Below are positions 28,414 to 37,146 of a stretch of DNA of 64,000 bases, in pieces. Source of the DNA: Stutzerimonas stutzeri (GTDB taxonomy: Bacteria > Pseudomonadota > Gammaproteobacteria > Pseudomonadales > Pseudomonadaceae). Positions within the stretch are counted from its first letter, which is position 1. The number at the start of each line of letters is the position of its first letter. A model generated the notes under the pieces. It ran no database searches. It was not told the DNA's origin and saw only the letters and a program-made list of their open reading frames with translations. The position numbers and the translations under genes were made by a program. The stretch spans positions 1 to 64,000 of the forward strand of contig NZ_JAMOIE010000019.1 in NCBI RefSeq assembly GCF_024448935.1, read 5' to 3'.

Positions 28414-28581
28414 ATGTACTTGACCCAGTTTCTCTATAAAGCTCAACGGGAATATCCCAATGACGAAGCCGTGGTATTCGCGGACCGGCGCCAGACCTGG
28501 GCCAGCAGTGGTCCGACAAGCGACTCCCGGCGCTGCGGATCCGGCTATATCTTTGGACTTGACGGCGGGGTTATTGCTTGA
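28414..28581 (+). pseudogene. Acyl-CoA ligase, 5' fragment only
   Basis: From ATG 28414 (behind agagag) the first 28 residues (MYLTQFLYKAQREYPNDEAV, then VFADRRQTWA) look like the N-terminus of an AMP-dependent acyl-CoA synthetase that is normally about 510 residues. After about 28500 the sequence is unrelated and a stop appears at 28579. The gene directly follows the dehydrogenase, where the levulinate-type operon carries its ligase (LvaE). Only the start of it remains. Confidence 0.65.
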
Positions 28582-28787
28582 CGCCTCACCAAGCAGTACT
28601 TTACTTTTCGTTAACTTGAAATTCTATTTTCCATTGTGGAAGGAAATAGCATTCATCTTTTTGAACGAGGTGATGTGAGGGCAACCCTGCGATGTTTGAC
28701 TCGCATGGGCCTCGGTCAGCCGTGAAAAATGAGATGAATAACAAGTGCGTCAGCAACAAAACAAAAACAAAAAAGAGGGATAGAACC

Positions 28788-30181
28788 ATGCATCATGTTT
28801 CTCAGATCAACCGTGCTACCCAGAACCAGATGCCGCGCAAGGGCTCGAGTCATGCTGGCCATCCTCCGCGGAACGTCATGGCCATCGCTATAGCGACGGC
28901 AGCCATGGCCACGGGAGGTTTTGCAACCTCGGCTAACGCCCTGGAAATGGATTTTAGTGTGGATTACCGGGCCACGGCATTTGCTGTCCAGTCGGATTCC
29001 TTCGAAACGGGGGGCTACAGCGATGATAACGACAACGGAGTTGTGCAGTACCTGCGCGTGACCACCAACTTCCGTGATGAAGAGACGGGGGTCGAGTTGC
29101 ATACCCGCTTGCGCCTGGCCGGTGATCGCTGGACCGGTGACAGCCGGGGAACAGCGGACAACCGAGCTTTCGACAGCTCCAACTCGGGCGATAACGTCCG
29201 CCTGGACGTGGGGTTTCTCCAGTTCCCCATAGGCGGAACTCTGTTCAGAGTGGGCCGCCAGGAAGCCAGCTGGAACAACTGTTTCCTCGTCTGTGACGAC
29301 CGACGTGATCGTATCCTGGCGCTGCACACCTTCGGGCCGGTCAGCGCGCTGGCACTCTACGACCGGCGTGCCGATACGGATAGCTTTCTCAACGAAGACA
29401 ATGGCGATATGGTGGCGCTGGGGGGGTCGTCCGGCCGGGTAATTGGGAGGCAGGTCTGCTGTATGTGCACTGGTTCGATAACCATTCGGGCAGCATCGTG
29501 CTGGACCAAGACGAACCAGGCGGCTTTCGTACTGCCTATGCACTTCAGGACGTGGATATACTCTCGCCGTACGCCAAAGGCCCCGTCGCCGGGCTGTTCG
29601 ATCTCGAGGTCGGCGCTAACTGGGTCGCCAATGGCAAGGTCGAGGGGGCCGAGGAGGGCAACTATTTCAAGGATGATGCTTGGTCGGAATATGTGCGCAT
29701 AGGCAAAGCCTTCGGGCCGCTCCAGGTGAACCTGCAATATGTGGGCAGCCAGAAGGGCGGTCTGATCTCGTCCGGCTTCGATACCTATTCAAGCATGATC
29801 AACTCGAGCCCTGAGTCGACCAACGAGCCCACCAGTTTGTATACCATGGGCAACAGCCTCGGGCGCGATGACTTCGATGAAAACCTGTTCATTGCCAGAC
29901 TAGGCTATGAGGTGACCCCCAAGCTTCAGTTGTTCGGTGCCGTCGGCTCGTTGAATATCGACAGCCCCAATGCAGGCAGTGACACAAGCATGGTCTACGA
30001 TTTACAGGCTCGCTACCAGATCAACAAGACCCTGCGTACCTGGGTCACCTTGGGCATGCTGGAGAAGAACGATGCGGGTCGCCTGAGCGGCAATTCGGTG
30101 GTCGGGGCTACCCCCAGCGGTGGCCTCTTTGAGGATGATGATGTCATCGCCGGCAGTCCCAATATCGGCGCCAGCTTCTAA
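28788..30181 (+). pseudogene. Outer-membrane beta-barrel porin, frameshifted in a G-run
   Basis: The protein starts at ATG 28788 (agaggga ribosome site) with a long signal peptide ending near TSANA, then EMDFSVDYRATAFAVQSDSF and alternating beta strands (VQYLRVTTNFRDEETGVELH, RVGRQEASWNN). At the seven-G run 29420-29426 the frame is lost; the other frame continues as NWEAGLLYVHWFDNHSGS to GSPNIGASF, with the terminal Phe typical of barrels. The total would be about 464 residues. It probably served substrate uptake for the island pathway. Confidence 0.75.
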
Positions 30182-30227
30182 CAACACTTTTGGGTCGGCC
30201 TTGTTACCGACTCTGGGAGAAATTGGC

Positions 30228-31190
30228 ATGAATAGATTCATGAAGGGATGGTTCGCTGGCGTGCTGGGCGTGCTGGGCGCGATGACGCTGACGGGATGTG
30301 CCGGTAGCTGGAGTCAGCCGGCACAACAGGAGGAGCGTCCTCTGGCTGATTCAGCGAGCGCCCTGGACTATGAAAGCTCAAATTGGGAACAGCCGTTCTG
30401 GGAGCGCTGGGCCAATCAGGCCAGGTCGGCGCAGGCAGCACAGGCAGCAGAGGTGCCCGAGAAACTGCGCTACAAGGTGGGTATTTTCGTTGACCAGGCC
30501 GATAACCCCGGGAACTCGGCCATTGCCACCGAATTGGTCAAGGCCCTGAGCGATAATGCCAATCATTATGGTCTGGTCATGGTAAATCCCGACGTATTGA
30601 ATGAAGAGATCGCCCGCTCCGATTGTTCTATCAGTCAGCCGCAGTCCTGCGGCCGGGTGCTGGCGATACATCCGGGCATTCGCGGGCTGCTCATTGTCGA
30701 GCCGGAGAGTCTGGCTGCCGATAGCAACATAGTCGGTTTGACGACTCGTCTGATCGACACCGACTTTGGTATCGGCTACCAGGGGCAAAGAACGAGCCTG
30801 CGCGTTCAGCAAGGCCATCTCCTGCAGCAGAGTCCCTACCTGGTGGCATGGCGCAATCGGGTGCTGACGGCGACGGCCGATCATCTCGCCGCTGTAGCGC
30901 CCTGGTTCACGCATGCTTTTACGGTCGATGACGAGCAGAACATGGTCTATCTCAGTGCCGGTCGCAGTTCGGGTCTCGATGTCGGGGCCAGGCTGGATAT
31001 TCACGAGGGTGGGCAAACCATCTCTTCGCCCAACGGTCAGGTGGTCGGCTGGGATCCGGGCCCCGTGGTGGGCCAGGTCAGGGTGACGCGTCTGCTTGGG
31101 GACCATATGGCGGCGGCGGAGCTGGTGTCGGGGCGGTTGCCTCGGCCCGAGGACAGGCTCACGCTGGCCGAGAGTTCGCCGCGCGACTGA
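30228..31190 (+). CDS. Lipoprotein with FlgT-like C-terminal domain
   Basis: A 320-residue lipoprotein (MNRFMKGWFAGVLGVLGA, lipobox LTGC) starting at ATG 30228. The middle (YKVGIFVDQADNPGNSAIAT, then TELVKALSDN) has the look of a periplasmic alpha/beta domain used for stress or polysaccharide-binding proteins. The end (VYLSAGRSSGLDVGARLDIH and GPVVGQVRVTRLLGDHMAAA) resembles the small beta domain seen at the FlgT C-terminus. It follows the porin by 46 bp and may be its outer-membrane partner. The function is not known. Confidence 0.75.
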   Translation: MNRFMKGWFAGVLGVLGAMTLTGCAGSWSQPAQQEERPLADSASALDYESSNWEQPFWERWANQARSAQAAQAAEVPEKLRYKVGIFVDQADNPGNSAIATELVKALSDNANHYGLVMVNPDVLNEEIARSDCSISQPQSCGRVLAIHPGIRGLLIVEPESLAADSNIVGLTTRLIDTDFGIGYQGQRTSLRVQQGHLLQQSPYLVAWRNRVLTATADHLAAVAPWFTHAFTVDDEQNMVYLSAGRSSGLDVGARLDIHEGGQTISSPNGQVVGWDPGPVVGQVRVTRLLGDHMAAAELVSGRLPRPEDRLTLAESSPRD

Positions 31191-31230
31191 GTGGCTCACT
31201 CATCGCGATGGATCCCGCTTCTGAGGCGCG

Positions 31231-31256
31231 GCACGGAGGATAATAAGCCTCCGTGC
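31231..31256 (+). terminator. Hairpin after the lipoprotein gene, weak terminator
   Basis: A perfect 9-bp stem GCACGGAGG/CCTCCGTGC with an 8-nt loop lies 40 bp after the stop codon, with no T-run. The rest of 31191-31406 has no gene that I can support. Confidence 0.45.
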
Positions 31257-31406
31257 GGCGTCCTCCGCCCCTCCGATAGGTATGCAAGAGACTGCAGCCC
31301 ATCCATCCGCCTCGTTATTGCGTCAGGACCGGTATGCCCGTAGGCGCTGGCGTCGCTCGATAAGCCAAAGGACACTCGAATATCTTCGGGAGACGACCAC
31401 GGCGTT

Positions 31407-31697
31407 ATGCGGCCGGCTGGCGCGCTAGAGATACAGGGCGATGGAGAGGCCGACCCCGGCGATGATGCCGGCTTCGACGCCTTCGCGACCTACCGTGTCG
31501 CGCCGCGCACCACGGCGGGGTTGCTGTGGATGCATGCCAACGAAACCGAGAACGGCAGCGACAATGATGTCGACCAGGTCAGTATCGGTCTCTTCCATTC
31601 TCGGACTCAGGCGCTGTCGGTCCATGCCATCTATACCAAGACCATGAACGGCAACAACGCCATGTACAGAGCGGCCGACTATCCCCAGGGTGACCGT
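31407..31697 (+). pseudogene. Porin fragment (C-terminal region)
   Basis: The ORF reads DDAGFDAFATYRVAPRTTAG, LLWMHANETENGSDNDVDQV and SIGLFHSRTQALSVHAIYTK, which look like late strands of a Gram-negative porin. It has no signal peptide, no convincing start, and it ends not in an aromatic residue but by running into the reverse strand of a DAHP synthase remnant near 31697. It is therefore a displaced gene piece joined at a recombination point. The porin call is from residue pattern only. Confidence 0.4.
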
Positions 31698-31868
31698 GTG
31701 CCCTTCCAGCCGACGGTGGTGCGCGGTTCCTCGAAATATAAACGCATGACGATAAAGACCGCCCTTGACCTCGGCGGCCAAGCGCCGCAGGCGTTGCGCG
31801 CGCAGTGGCGATGTCGTGGATCGAGCGAGGACCAATGACCACCAGCAGCCACGGATCTTCCCCAGCAA
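31698..31868 (-). pseudogene. DAHP synthase, internal fragment (left of IS200)
   Basis: The reverse strand gives GEDPWLLVVIGPRSIHDIAT, then after a frame change AQRLRRLAAEVKGGLY, and after another IVMRLYFEEPRTTVGWKG. These are three consecutive blocks of AroG/AroF-type 3-deoxy-7-phosphoheptulonate synthase, with Arg in place of the Cys of GPCSIHD. It stops sharply after GWKG. Together with 32528-32677 it is one gene split by the IS200-type element, and it is clearly dead. Confidence 0.7.
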
Positions 31869-31869
31869 C

Positions 31870-32527
31870 GATCCCCCGGCAAAGCCGGGGGCTTTCATAG
31901 TGTGAGCCGCTCTAAGCGGCTTAACGGTGGCGCTAACGCGCCCCGACCAATGCGCCACCATGAGGTGGCAAGCGCCTATGACCAGAGGCGAAGCTGATCC
32001 AGTCGTGCATCTTCTTGCTCCTGGTTCCGGATGTACTCTCGAATCACTTGCTCGTCTCGAGCGACCGTCGATACGAAGTAGCCTCTGGCCCAGAAGTGCT
32101 GGCCGACGAAGTTTTGCTTCCGCTCTCCGTAGACCCGCGCCAAGTGAATGGCACTCTTGCCTTTCATGAAGCCCACTACCTGTGACACCGCGTATTTCGG
32201 CGGTATTGACAGCAGCATATGCACATGGTCAGGCATTAGATACGCCCTTCTGCAACGCGGCTCTCCTTCTGCTGCGCGAGGCGCCGGAACACCTCGCCAA
32301 GGTGGCTCCTCAGTTGCACGTACAGCGTCTTCCTGCGGCACTTCGGTATGAACACCACATGATATTTACACTCCCAGCGGCTGTGACTTGGACTCTCGAA
32401 GTCGTCCATCGTGATTACTCCCTTCAGTGTGCTTGGCGGCTCACGGAGGGGAGTGTCACGCGTGGGCGACTCCCGGAAAGGTCAAACTTCTACTGCCTCC
32501 CCGGCAGAGCCGGGGGATTTCCCTGGG
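31870..32527 (-). mobile_element. IS200/IS605-family element (single tnpA)
   Basis: The element has a Y1-type transposase gene flanked by subterminal hairpins: CCCCCGGC-aaa-GCCGGGGG at 31873-31891 and CCCCGGC-aga-GCCGGGG at 32499-32515. There are no terminal inverted repeats or target duplication, as expected for this family. On the transposase strand the sequence TTAAC (32527-32531 complement) sits at the upstream edge, resembling known IS605-group targets. It splits a DAHP synthase gene. The exact ends are uncertain by a few bases. Confidence 0.8.
31976..32409 (-). pseudogene. tnpA: IS200 transposase TnpA (Y1 HUH), frameshifted
   Basis: From ATG 32409 the protein reads MDDFESPSHSRWECKYHVVF and RRKTLYVQLRSHLGEVFRRL up to RVAEG. 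The frame then breaks (a stop follows at once) and the next frame carries YLMPDHVHMLLSIPPKYAVS, GFMKGKSAIHLARVYGERKQ and the Tyr-bearing EYIRNQEQEDARLDQL to the stop at 31976. The HUH motif (HVH) and catalytic Tyr are intact. One base is missing near 32234, so this copy cannot move by itself unless the base is a sequencing loss. Confidence 0.82.
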
Positions 32528-32677
32528 TTAATTAAGAATTTGTTGTATAGCATGGCGGCCTTTGATCACCATTTTCTCGGGGGCTTCGGACAGCGGGATA
32601 TCCTGCTTGAGCGCATCGGGCGTGGTGAGGACATCCTGCGACAGGACGTTAAGGTTGTTGGCCTGCTGTTCAGACAT
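32528..32677 (-). pseudogene. DAHP synthase, N-terminal fragment (right of IS200)
   Basis: From ATG 32677 the reading is MSEQQANNLNVLSQDVLTTP, DALKQDIPLSEAPEKMVIKG and RHAIQQIL, followed by Asn and a TAA created at the IS edge. This is the conserved N-terminus of AroG/AroF-type DAHP synthase, whose next residues (GEDPWLLVVIGP) appear on the far side of the IS200-type element. The enzyme catalyses the first step of the shikimate pathway; the cell must have another copy elsewhere. Confidence 0.72.
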
Positions 32678-32811
32678 TCAGCTACCTGTTATGTATTCCT
32701 GCAATCGGCAGGTGAGTAGTGACAATTGCGCTTACTATCGCTTGTGGACTATGGAAAAACCAAGGTTGAACTGGCTTTGAACTCACTCGGGCGGTGCAAG
32801 ACATTAGGGGT

Positions 32812-33132
32812 CTGTTGGCGTTTCCTGCACGGCCGCGCTGGAGCCCGTTTTTTGTGCGGGGCAAGGCATGAGGAGAGTAGTTTATTTATATCCTTGTACT
32901 TCACCCCTTCGGGGCTGACCCGCAAAAACCGCTCCTGGCGTTTTTGTGATTGTTTCAAATGAACGACGAATAACGCCGTCACCGTGCAAAAACCGGCCCG
33001 GCCCTGCGGGTTGCGCGGCAAATGGCCCATACGGCGTTGCGGGATTTGACAAGGGAACCCCCTTCCCTGCATCCCGCGCGTTGCCTGGCGCCATTTGGCG
33101 CAGCAACGCGGTCCGCGCGGAAACGCCAACAG
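32812..33132. repeat. MITE-like element with 14-bp inverted ends
   Basis: The ends CTGTTGGCGTTTCC (32812-32825) and its exact reverse complement (33119-33132) enclose 321 bp with GC-rich hairpins and no coding gene that I can support. The element lies between the DAHP synthase remnant and an SDR gene, ending 29 bp before the SDR ATG. I found no clear target duplication. It could be a non-autonomous mobile element or a large stem-forming intergenic repeat. The sequence 32678-32811 has no gene. Confidence 0.5.
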
Positions 33133-33161
33133 GCTCTTATTTTTGATTTGGAGGATCTCCC

Positions 33162-33917
33162 ATGCAACTGGGTTTGCAAGGCAAGAACGCGGTAGTCACA
33201 GGCGGCAGCAGGGGTATCGGTCGTTCTATCGCCCTGGCGCTGGCGGCCGAGGGCGCCAACGTGGCCATTTGCGCCCGAAGTGAGGGGCCACTGAACACGA
33301 CCTTCGGGGAGATCCAAGGACTGGGTGTGAAAGGCTATCGCGAGGCCTGTGATGTGGGCGACAAGGATAGTCTCGACGGCTTCCTGGACAACGCCCGTCA
33401 AGAACTGGGTAGCGTAGATATTCTGGTCTGCAATGTCTCCGCGCTGGGGGCGGGCAACGATCTGAAAGCCTGGGACGCCAATGTCACCCTGGACCTGATG
33501 GCCACCGTACGGGCCGTGGACAAGGTGCTGCCCTGGATGAAGGATGCCGGCCACGGCAATATTATTATTCTGTCATCTATTTCAGGCATCGAAGTGGGCA
33601 CCACCCAGCCCTATGCGGCTACCAAGGCGGCCCTAATCAGTTATGCCAAGTCGCTGGCGGTGGATCATGGCCCCGATGGCATCCGGGTCAACAGCATCGC
33701 GCCGGGCTCCATCAAGTTCCCTGGTGGGGTATGGGACAAGGCGGAGAAGGCCAATTCACCCCGTTATCACAGCACCCTGCAGCGGATACCCTGGGGCCGT
33801 TTTGGCGAGCCGGAAGAGGTGGCGAATGTGGCCGTGTTTCTGGCCTCGGACGCAGCCAGTTGGGTCACCGGTGCCTGCATTCCCGTGGATGGGGCGCAGC
33901 ACCGCTCTAACATGTAA
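33162..33917 (+). CDS. SDR-family oxidoreductase (FabG-like)
   Basis: A 251-residue short-chain dehydrogenase with TGGSRGIGRSIALALAAEG near residue 13, the CNVSA loop where NNAG is usual, the catalytic Ser in ILSSISGIEVG and the YxxxK in QPYAATKAALI. The C-terminus PVDGAQHRSNM lacks a membrane segment. The ribosome site ggaggatctccc is strong. The gene stands alone at the right part of the island. The substrate is unknown; a hydroxyacyl or alicyclic alcohol is plausible in this context. Confidence 0.9.
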   Translation: MQLGLQGKNAVVTGGSRGIGRSIALALAAEGANVAICARSEGPLNTTFGEIQGLGVKGYREACDVGDKDSLDGFLDNARQELGSVDILVCNVSALGAGNDLKAWDANVTLDLMATVRAVDKVLPWMKDAGHGNIIILSSISGIEVGTTQPYAATKAALISYAKSLAVDHGPDGIRVNSIAPGSIKFPGGVWDKAEKANSPRYHSTLQRIPWGRFGEPEEVANVAVFLASDAASWVTGACIPVDGAQHRSNM

Positions 33918-34169
33918 AGATGCCGCCAAAAGTCAGGGCCAGCCCCCAGCAAGATCTTGATCGCCAGGCAGGCCTCTTCACTTCCTCGATATTGGACTCC
34001 CGATCGATGCTGAGGTCCGGGCAGAGGCAGGACTCCACCAGGCGCACCATGAAGTCGGAGAGGCCCCACCCGCATGGGCGGACATTCGAGGGGCCTTTTG
34101 TCGATTTGTTGGCGGCGCTGGTTTTCATTCGGGACGCGATTCATTTCCAGTCCTATCAAAGGTACCTGG
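33918..34169 (-). other. Gene debris between SDR and integrase fragment
   Basis: A reverse-strand reading (LSDFMVRLVESCLCPDLSID, then in another frame ACLAIKILLGAGPDFW) resembles the ligand domain of a TetR-type regulator, but it is short and frame-broken. No complete gene is present. The assignment is weak and serves mainly to mark this as part of the decayed island. Confidence 0.25.
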
Positions 34170-34358
34170 GGCGACCACGTACTCCCCAATAGCGAAAACG
34201 CTCTCCTTCCGTGCTGTGCCGCCGCCCAGCTCGAACCGAAACCGCCATGCTTTCACGCCATTAGGCTTCACCTCTAGGTAAAGGCCGTTTCCATCCGTGA
34301 GTTCATAGGACTTTCCCTGGATTTCGCGGTGTGGGCATTGGGTATCGGTGAGAGGCAT
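34170..34358 (-). pseudogene. P4-type tyrosine integrase, N-terminal fragment
   Basis: From ATG 34358 the protein reads MPLTDTQCPHREIQGKSYEL, TDGNGLYLEVKPNGVKAWRF and RFELGGGTARKESVFAIGEY, the DUF4102-like N-terminal domain of P4/IntS-type integrases. It ends near 34170, long before the catalytic Arg-His-Tyr domain. It stands at the right edge of the island, 190 bp from ychF, and is probably what is left of the gene that once mobilised it. Confidence 0.7.
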
Positions 34359-34475
34359 GGGTGCGCCTTGCTGGCTATATCCGGTTTCGTGGTCGGGTAC
34401 GATAGCGCTGTATCCCGAAGCGTGTCCGGTAAAGGCGTGGATCGCAAAGTCACCCATTGAACGTTGGTGGAAACT

Positions 34476-34517
34476 AAAAACCCCTAGAAGCGGCTCTCTT
34501 CTAGGGGTTTGGTTTTC
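34476..34517 (-). terminator. Terminator of the ychF operon
   Basis: The stem AAACCCCTAGAAG/CTTCTAGGGGTTT has a 7-nt loop and T/A runs on both sides, so it may act in both directions. It lies 30 bp after the ychF stop. Confidence 0.85.
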
Positions 34518-34547
34518 GTCAAGATCCGAGAAAATCCAAATGCTAGC

Positions 34548-35648
34548 TTAGACGTTGAAGCGGAAGTGCATCACATCGCCATCCTTGATGATGTATTCCT
34601 TGCCCTCCAGACGCCATTTACCGGCTTCCTTGGCGCCAGCTTCGCCTTTGTACTGAATGAAGTCGTTATAGGCGACCACTTCAGCGCGGATGAAGCCTTT
34701 CTCGAAATCGGTGTGGATTACGCCTGCGCCTTGAGGGGCAGTAGCGCCGACTTTCACGGTCCAGGCGCGGACTTCCTTCACGCCTGCCGTGAAGTAGGTT
34801 TGCAGGTTGAGCAGCTCGTAACCGGCGCGGATGACGCGATTCAAGCCGGGCTCTTCGAGGCCGAGGGATTCAAGGAACATGTCCTTTTCCTCGCCATCGT
34901 CGAGCTCGGCGATTTCCGCTTCGATCTTGTTGCACACCGGTACCACGAGGGCGCCTTCTTCGGCGGCGATGGCCTTGACCACATCCAGGTGCGGGTTGTT
35001 CTCGAAGCCGTCTTCAGCGACGTTGGCGATGTACATCACCGGCTTGCTGGTCAGCAGGTGGAAGCCCTTGGCCAGTTGAATTTCGTCATCGCCGAGCTTT
35101 TTCAGCAGGGTGCGGGCCGGTTTGGCTTCGGTGAAGTGTGGGATCAGTTTTTCCAGCAGCGCTTTCTGCGCCACGGCTTCCTTGTCGCCGCCCTTGGCGT
35201 TGCGGGTGACGCGCTGCAGTTGCTTCTCGCAGCTGTCGAGGTCGGCGAAGATCAGTTCCAGTTCGATGATCTCGATGTCGCGCTTGGGATCGACCGAGTT
35301 GGAGACATGAATGACGTTTTCGTCTTCGAAGCAGCGCACCACGTGGGCGATGGCATCGGTCTCGCGGATGTTGGCCAGGAACTTGTTGCCCAAGCCTTCA
35401 CCCTTGGAGGCGCCTTCGACCAGGCCGGCGATGTCGACGAACTCCATGGTGGTCGGCAGGATGCGCTCGGGCTTGACGATGTCAGCCAGCGCCTGCAGGC
35501 GAGGATCGGGCATCGGCACGATGCCGCTGTTCGGCTCGATGGTGCAGAAGGGGAAGTTTTCCGCAGCGATTCCGGATTTGGTCAGCGCGTTGAACAGAGT
35601 GGACTTGCCGACGTTGGGCAGGCCGACGATGCCGCAATTGAATCCCAT
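34548..35648 (-). CDS. ychF: Redox-regulated ribosome-associated ATPase YchF
   Basis: A 366-residue Obg-like P-loop protein that prefers ATP. The start at ATG 35648 gives [20 protein letters not shown]. Visible are Walker [10 protein letters not shown], the G3-like [17 protein letters not shown], and NKIEAEI in place of the GTP-specific NKxD, which explains ATP use. The C-terminal TGS domain ends with [11 protein letters not shown]. It follows pth, as usual in gammaproteobacteria. Confidence 0.96.
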   Translation of the reverse strand: MGFNCGIVGLPNVGKSTLFNALTKSGIAAENFPFCTIEPNSGIVPMPDPRLQALADIVKPERILPTTMEFVDIAGLVEGASKGEGLGNKFLANIRETDAIAHVVRCFEDENVIHVSNSVDPKRDIEIIELELIFADLDSCEKQLQRVTRNAKGGDKEAVAQKALLEKLIPHFTEAKPARTLLKKLGDDEIQLAKGFHLLTSKPVMYIANVAEDGFENNPHLDVVKAIAAEEGALVVPVCNKIEAEIAELDDGEEKDMFLESLGLEEPGLNRVIRAGYELLNLQTYFTAGVKEVRAWTVKVGATAPQGAGVIHTDFEKGFIRAEVVAYNDFIQYKGEAGAKEAGKWRLEGKEYIIKDGDVMHFRFNV

Positions 35649-35785
35649 GGTGTCTTGCCTCGGTGTTGGCTGGCAGCTCTGCGCTACCGGCGTTGCCAAA
35701 CTGCGTTAAACGGCTTCGTGATGCGCTGTAATGCAGGCCTTCCGCTCAGCCGTTGCCTTGTCTTGCGTTCCTGCGCCGAGTTCGA

Positions 35786-36370
35786 TCAGGCCTTCTGGCT
35801 GTGCAGACGCTGCATCGCTCGCGTCCAGTCACCGGCGAGTATTTCGGGTAGCACGTCGAAGGTGAAGTCGATGCTGGCGTCGAGCTTCTCGCGCTCGGCC
35901 TGGGGCGCTCGGCCCAGTACATAGTCGGTCACCAGGCTGCTGTGACCAGGGTGACCGATACCCAGACGCAGGCGGTAGAAATTATTCTGATTGCCGAGTT
36001 TGGCGATGATGTCGCGAAGCCCGTTGTGCCCGCCATGGCCGCCGCCTTGTTTGAGCTTGGCGACGCCGGGAGGCATGTCGAGTTCATCATGGGCAACCAG
36101 GATGGCCTCGGGGGGAATGCGGAAAAATCCGGCCAGCGCCGCCACCGCCTGACCGCTGCGGTTCATGAAGGTGGTGGGGATCAACAGGCGGACGTCTCCG
36201 TCCTGGTGGCGAAACTTGCCGACCAGGCCGAAATATTTACGATCGACGCTGAGGTTGACGCCCTTGTGGGCAGCCAGACGCTCAACGAAAAGGGCCCCTG
36301 CGTTATGCCGGGTCTGGTCGTATTCAGGGCCTGGATTACCCAGGCCGACGATCAGTTTGACGGCAGTCAC
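35786..36370 (-). CDS. pth: Peptidyl-tRNA hydrolase
   Basis: A 194-residue enzyme that releases peptides from tRNAs that dropped off the ribosome. The active-site residues are in view: [17 protein letters not shown] with the catalytic His, TFMNRSG with Asn, DELDMPPG with Asp, and GGHNGLRDI. It sits between rplY and ychF in the standard order prs-rplY-pth-ychF on the minus strand. Confidence 0.97.
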   Translation of the reverse strand: MTAVKLIVGLGNPGPEYDQTRHNAGALFVERLAAHKGVNLSVDRKYFGLVGKFRHQDGDVRLLIPTTFMNRSGQAVAALAGFFRIPPEAILVAHDELDMPPGVAKLKQGGGHGGHNGLRDIIAKLGNQNNFYRLRLGIGHPGHSSLVTDYVLGRAPQAEREKLDASIDFTFDVLPEILAGDWTRAMQRLHSQKA

Positions 36371-36403
36371 GACAGAGGCCCTTCCTCGGATGCTTGCGAG
36401 TGA

Positions 36404-37021
36404 TTACTCGGCAGCGTCTTCTTCTTTCGGAGTGTCTTCCTTGTTCACGCGCGGCGCGTGAACGTTGGCAACCGGCAGATCGCTGCCGTGTGCCAGGGCG
36501 ACCAGCTCAACGCCTTTCGGCAGTTTGAGGTCGGTCATGTGCAGTACCTGACCGACTTCGATGTCGGCCATGTCGACCTCGATGAACTCAGGCAGATCCT
36601 GCGGCAGGCAGGAGACTTCCACTTCGTTGATGTTGTGCAGGATCTCGCCACCCTGCTGCTTCACGCCAACCGAAGTTTCCTGGTTGAGGAAGTGCAGCGG
36701 AACGGTAGCGGTCAGCGTGTGACCGGCAACAACGCGGACGAAGTCAGCGTGCAGAACGAAGCCTTTGGCCGGGTGACGCTGCAGCGCCTTGATCAGCACG
36801 GATTCGTTCTGGCCGTCGACGTTCAGGGTCAGCACGTGGCTGAAAGAGGCTTCGGTTTCCAGCAGCTTGGTTACGTCTTTCAGCAGCAGGCTGATGGATT
36901 GCGGAGCCTTGTCACCACCGTAGATTACGGCTGGAACGAGGTTGGCGTTACGACGCAGGCGGCGGCTCGCACCTTTCCCCAGGTCGGAACGCACTTGGGC
37001 ATTCAGCGTGAAATCAGTCAT
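36404..37021 (-). CDS. rplY: 50S ribosomal protein L25/general stress protein Ctc
   Basis: A 205-residue long-form L25. The N-terminal 5S rRNA-binding domain ([20 protein letters not shown], then VPAVIYGG) is followed by the Ctc C-terminal domain ([20 protein letters not shown]) and an acidic tail with KEEDAAE. The start at 37021 has a ggag-type ribosome site. The gene is between prs and pth. Confidence 0.96.
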   Translation of the reverse strand: MTDFTLNAQVRSDLGKGASRRLRRNANLVPAVIYGGDKAPQSISLLLKDVTKLLETEASFSHVLTLNVDGQNESVLIKALQRHPAKGFVLHADFVRVVAGHTLTATVPLHFLNQETSVGVKQQGGEILHNINEVEVSCLPQDLPEFIEVDMADIEVGQVLHMTDLKLPKGVELVALAHGSDLPVANVHAPRVNKEDTPKEEDAAE

Positions 37022-37146
37022 TTGTGTTTCTCCAGGATAACAACGCACCCGAAACGCTCGCGACCAGCGCTACCGGGCGGTTGGGCAAAAAGCCCCGCAC
37101 GAGACGGGGCACATTTTCGTTCTGCGCAAAGGGCTAAGCGTTTGGC

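Noticed and set aside
32749-33129. Reverse ORF of 126 codons inside the 321-bp inverted-end element
   Set aside because: Its translation is Arg/Cys/Pro-rich without domain signs and follows the hairpin structure of the element; not accepted as a gene.
34509-35924. Long forward ORF opposite ychF
   Set aside because: ychF has clear P-loop and TGS motifs; the opposite frame has no recognisable domain or ribosome site.
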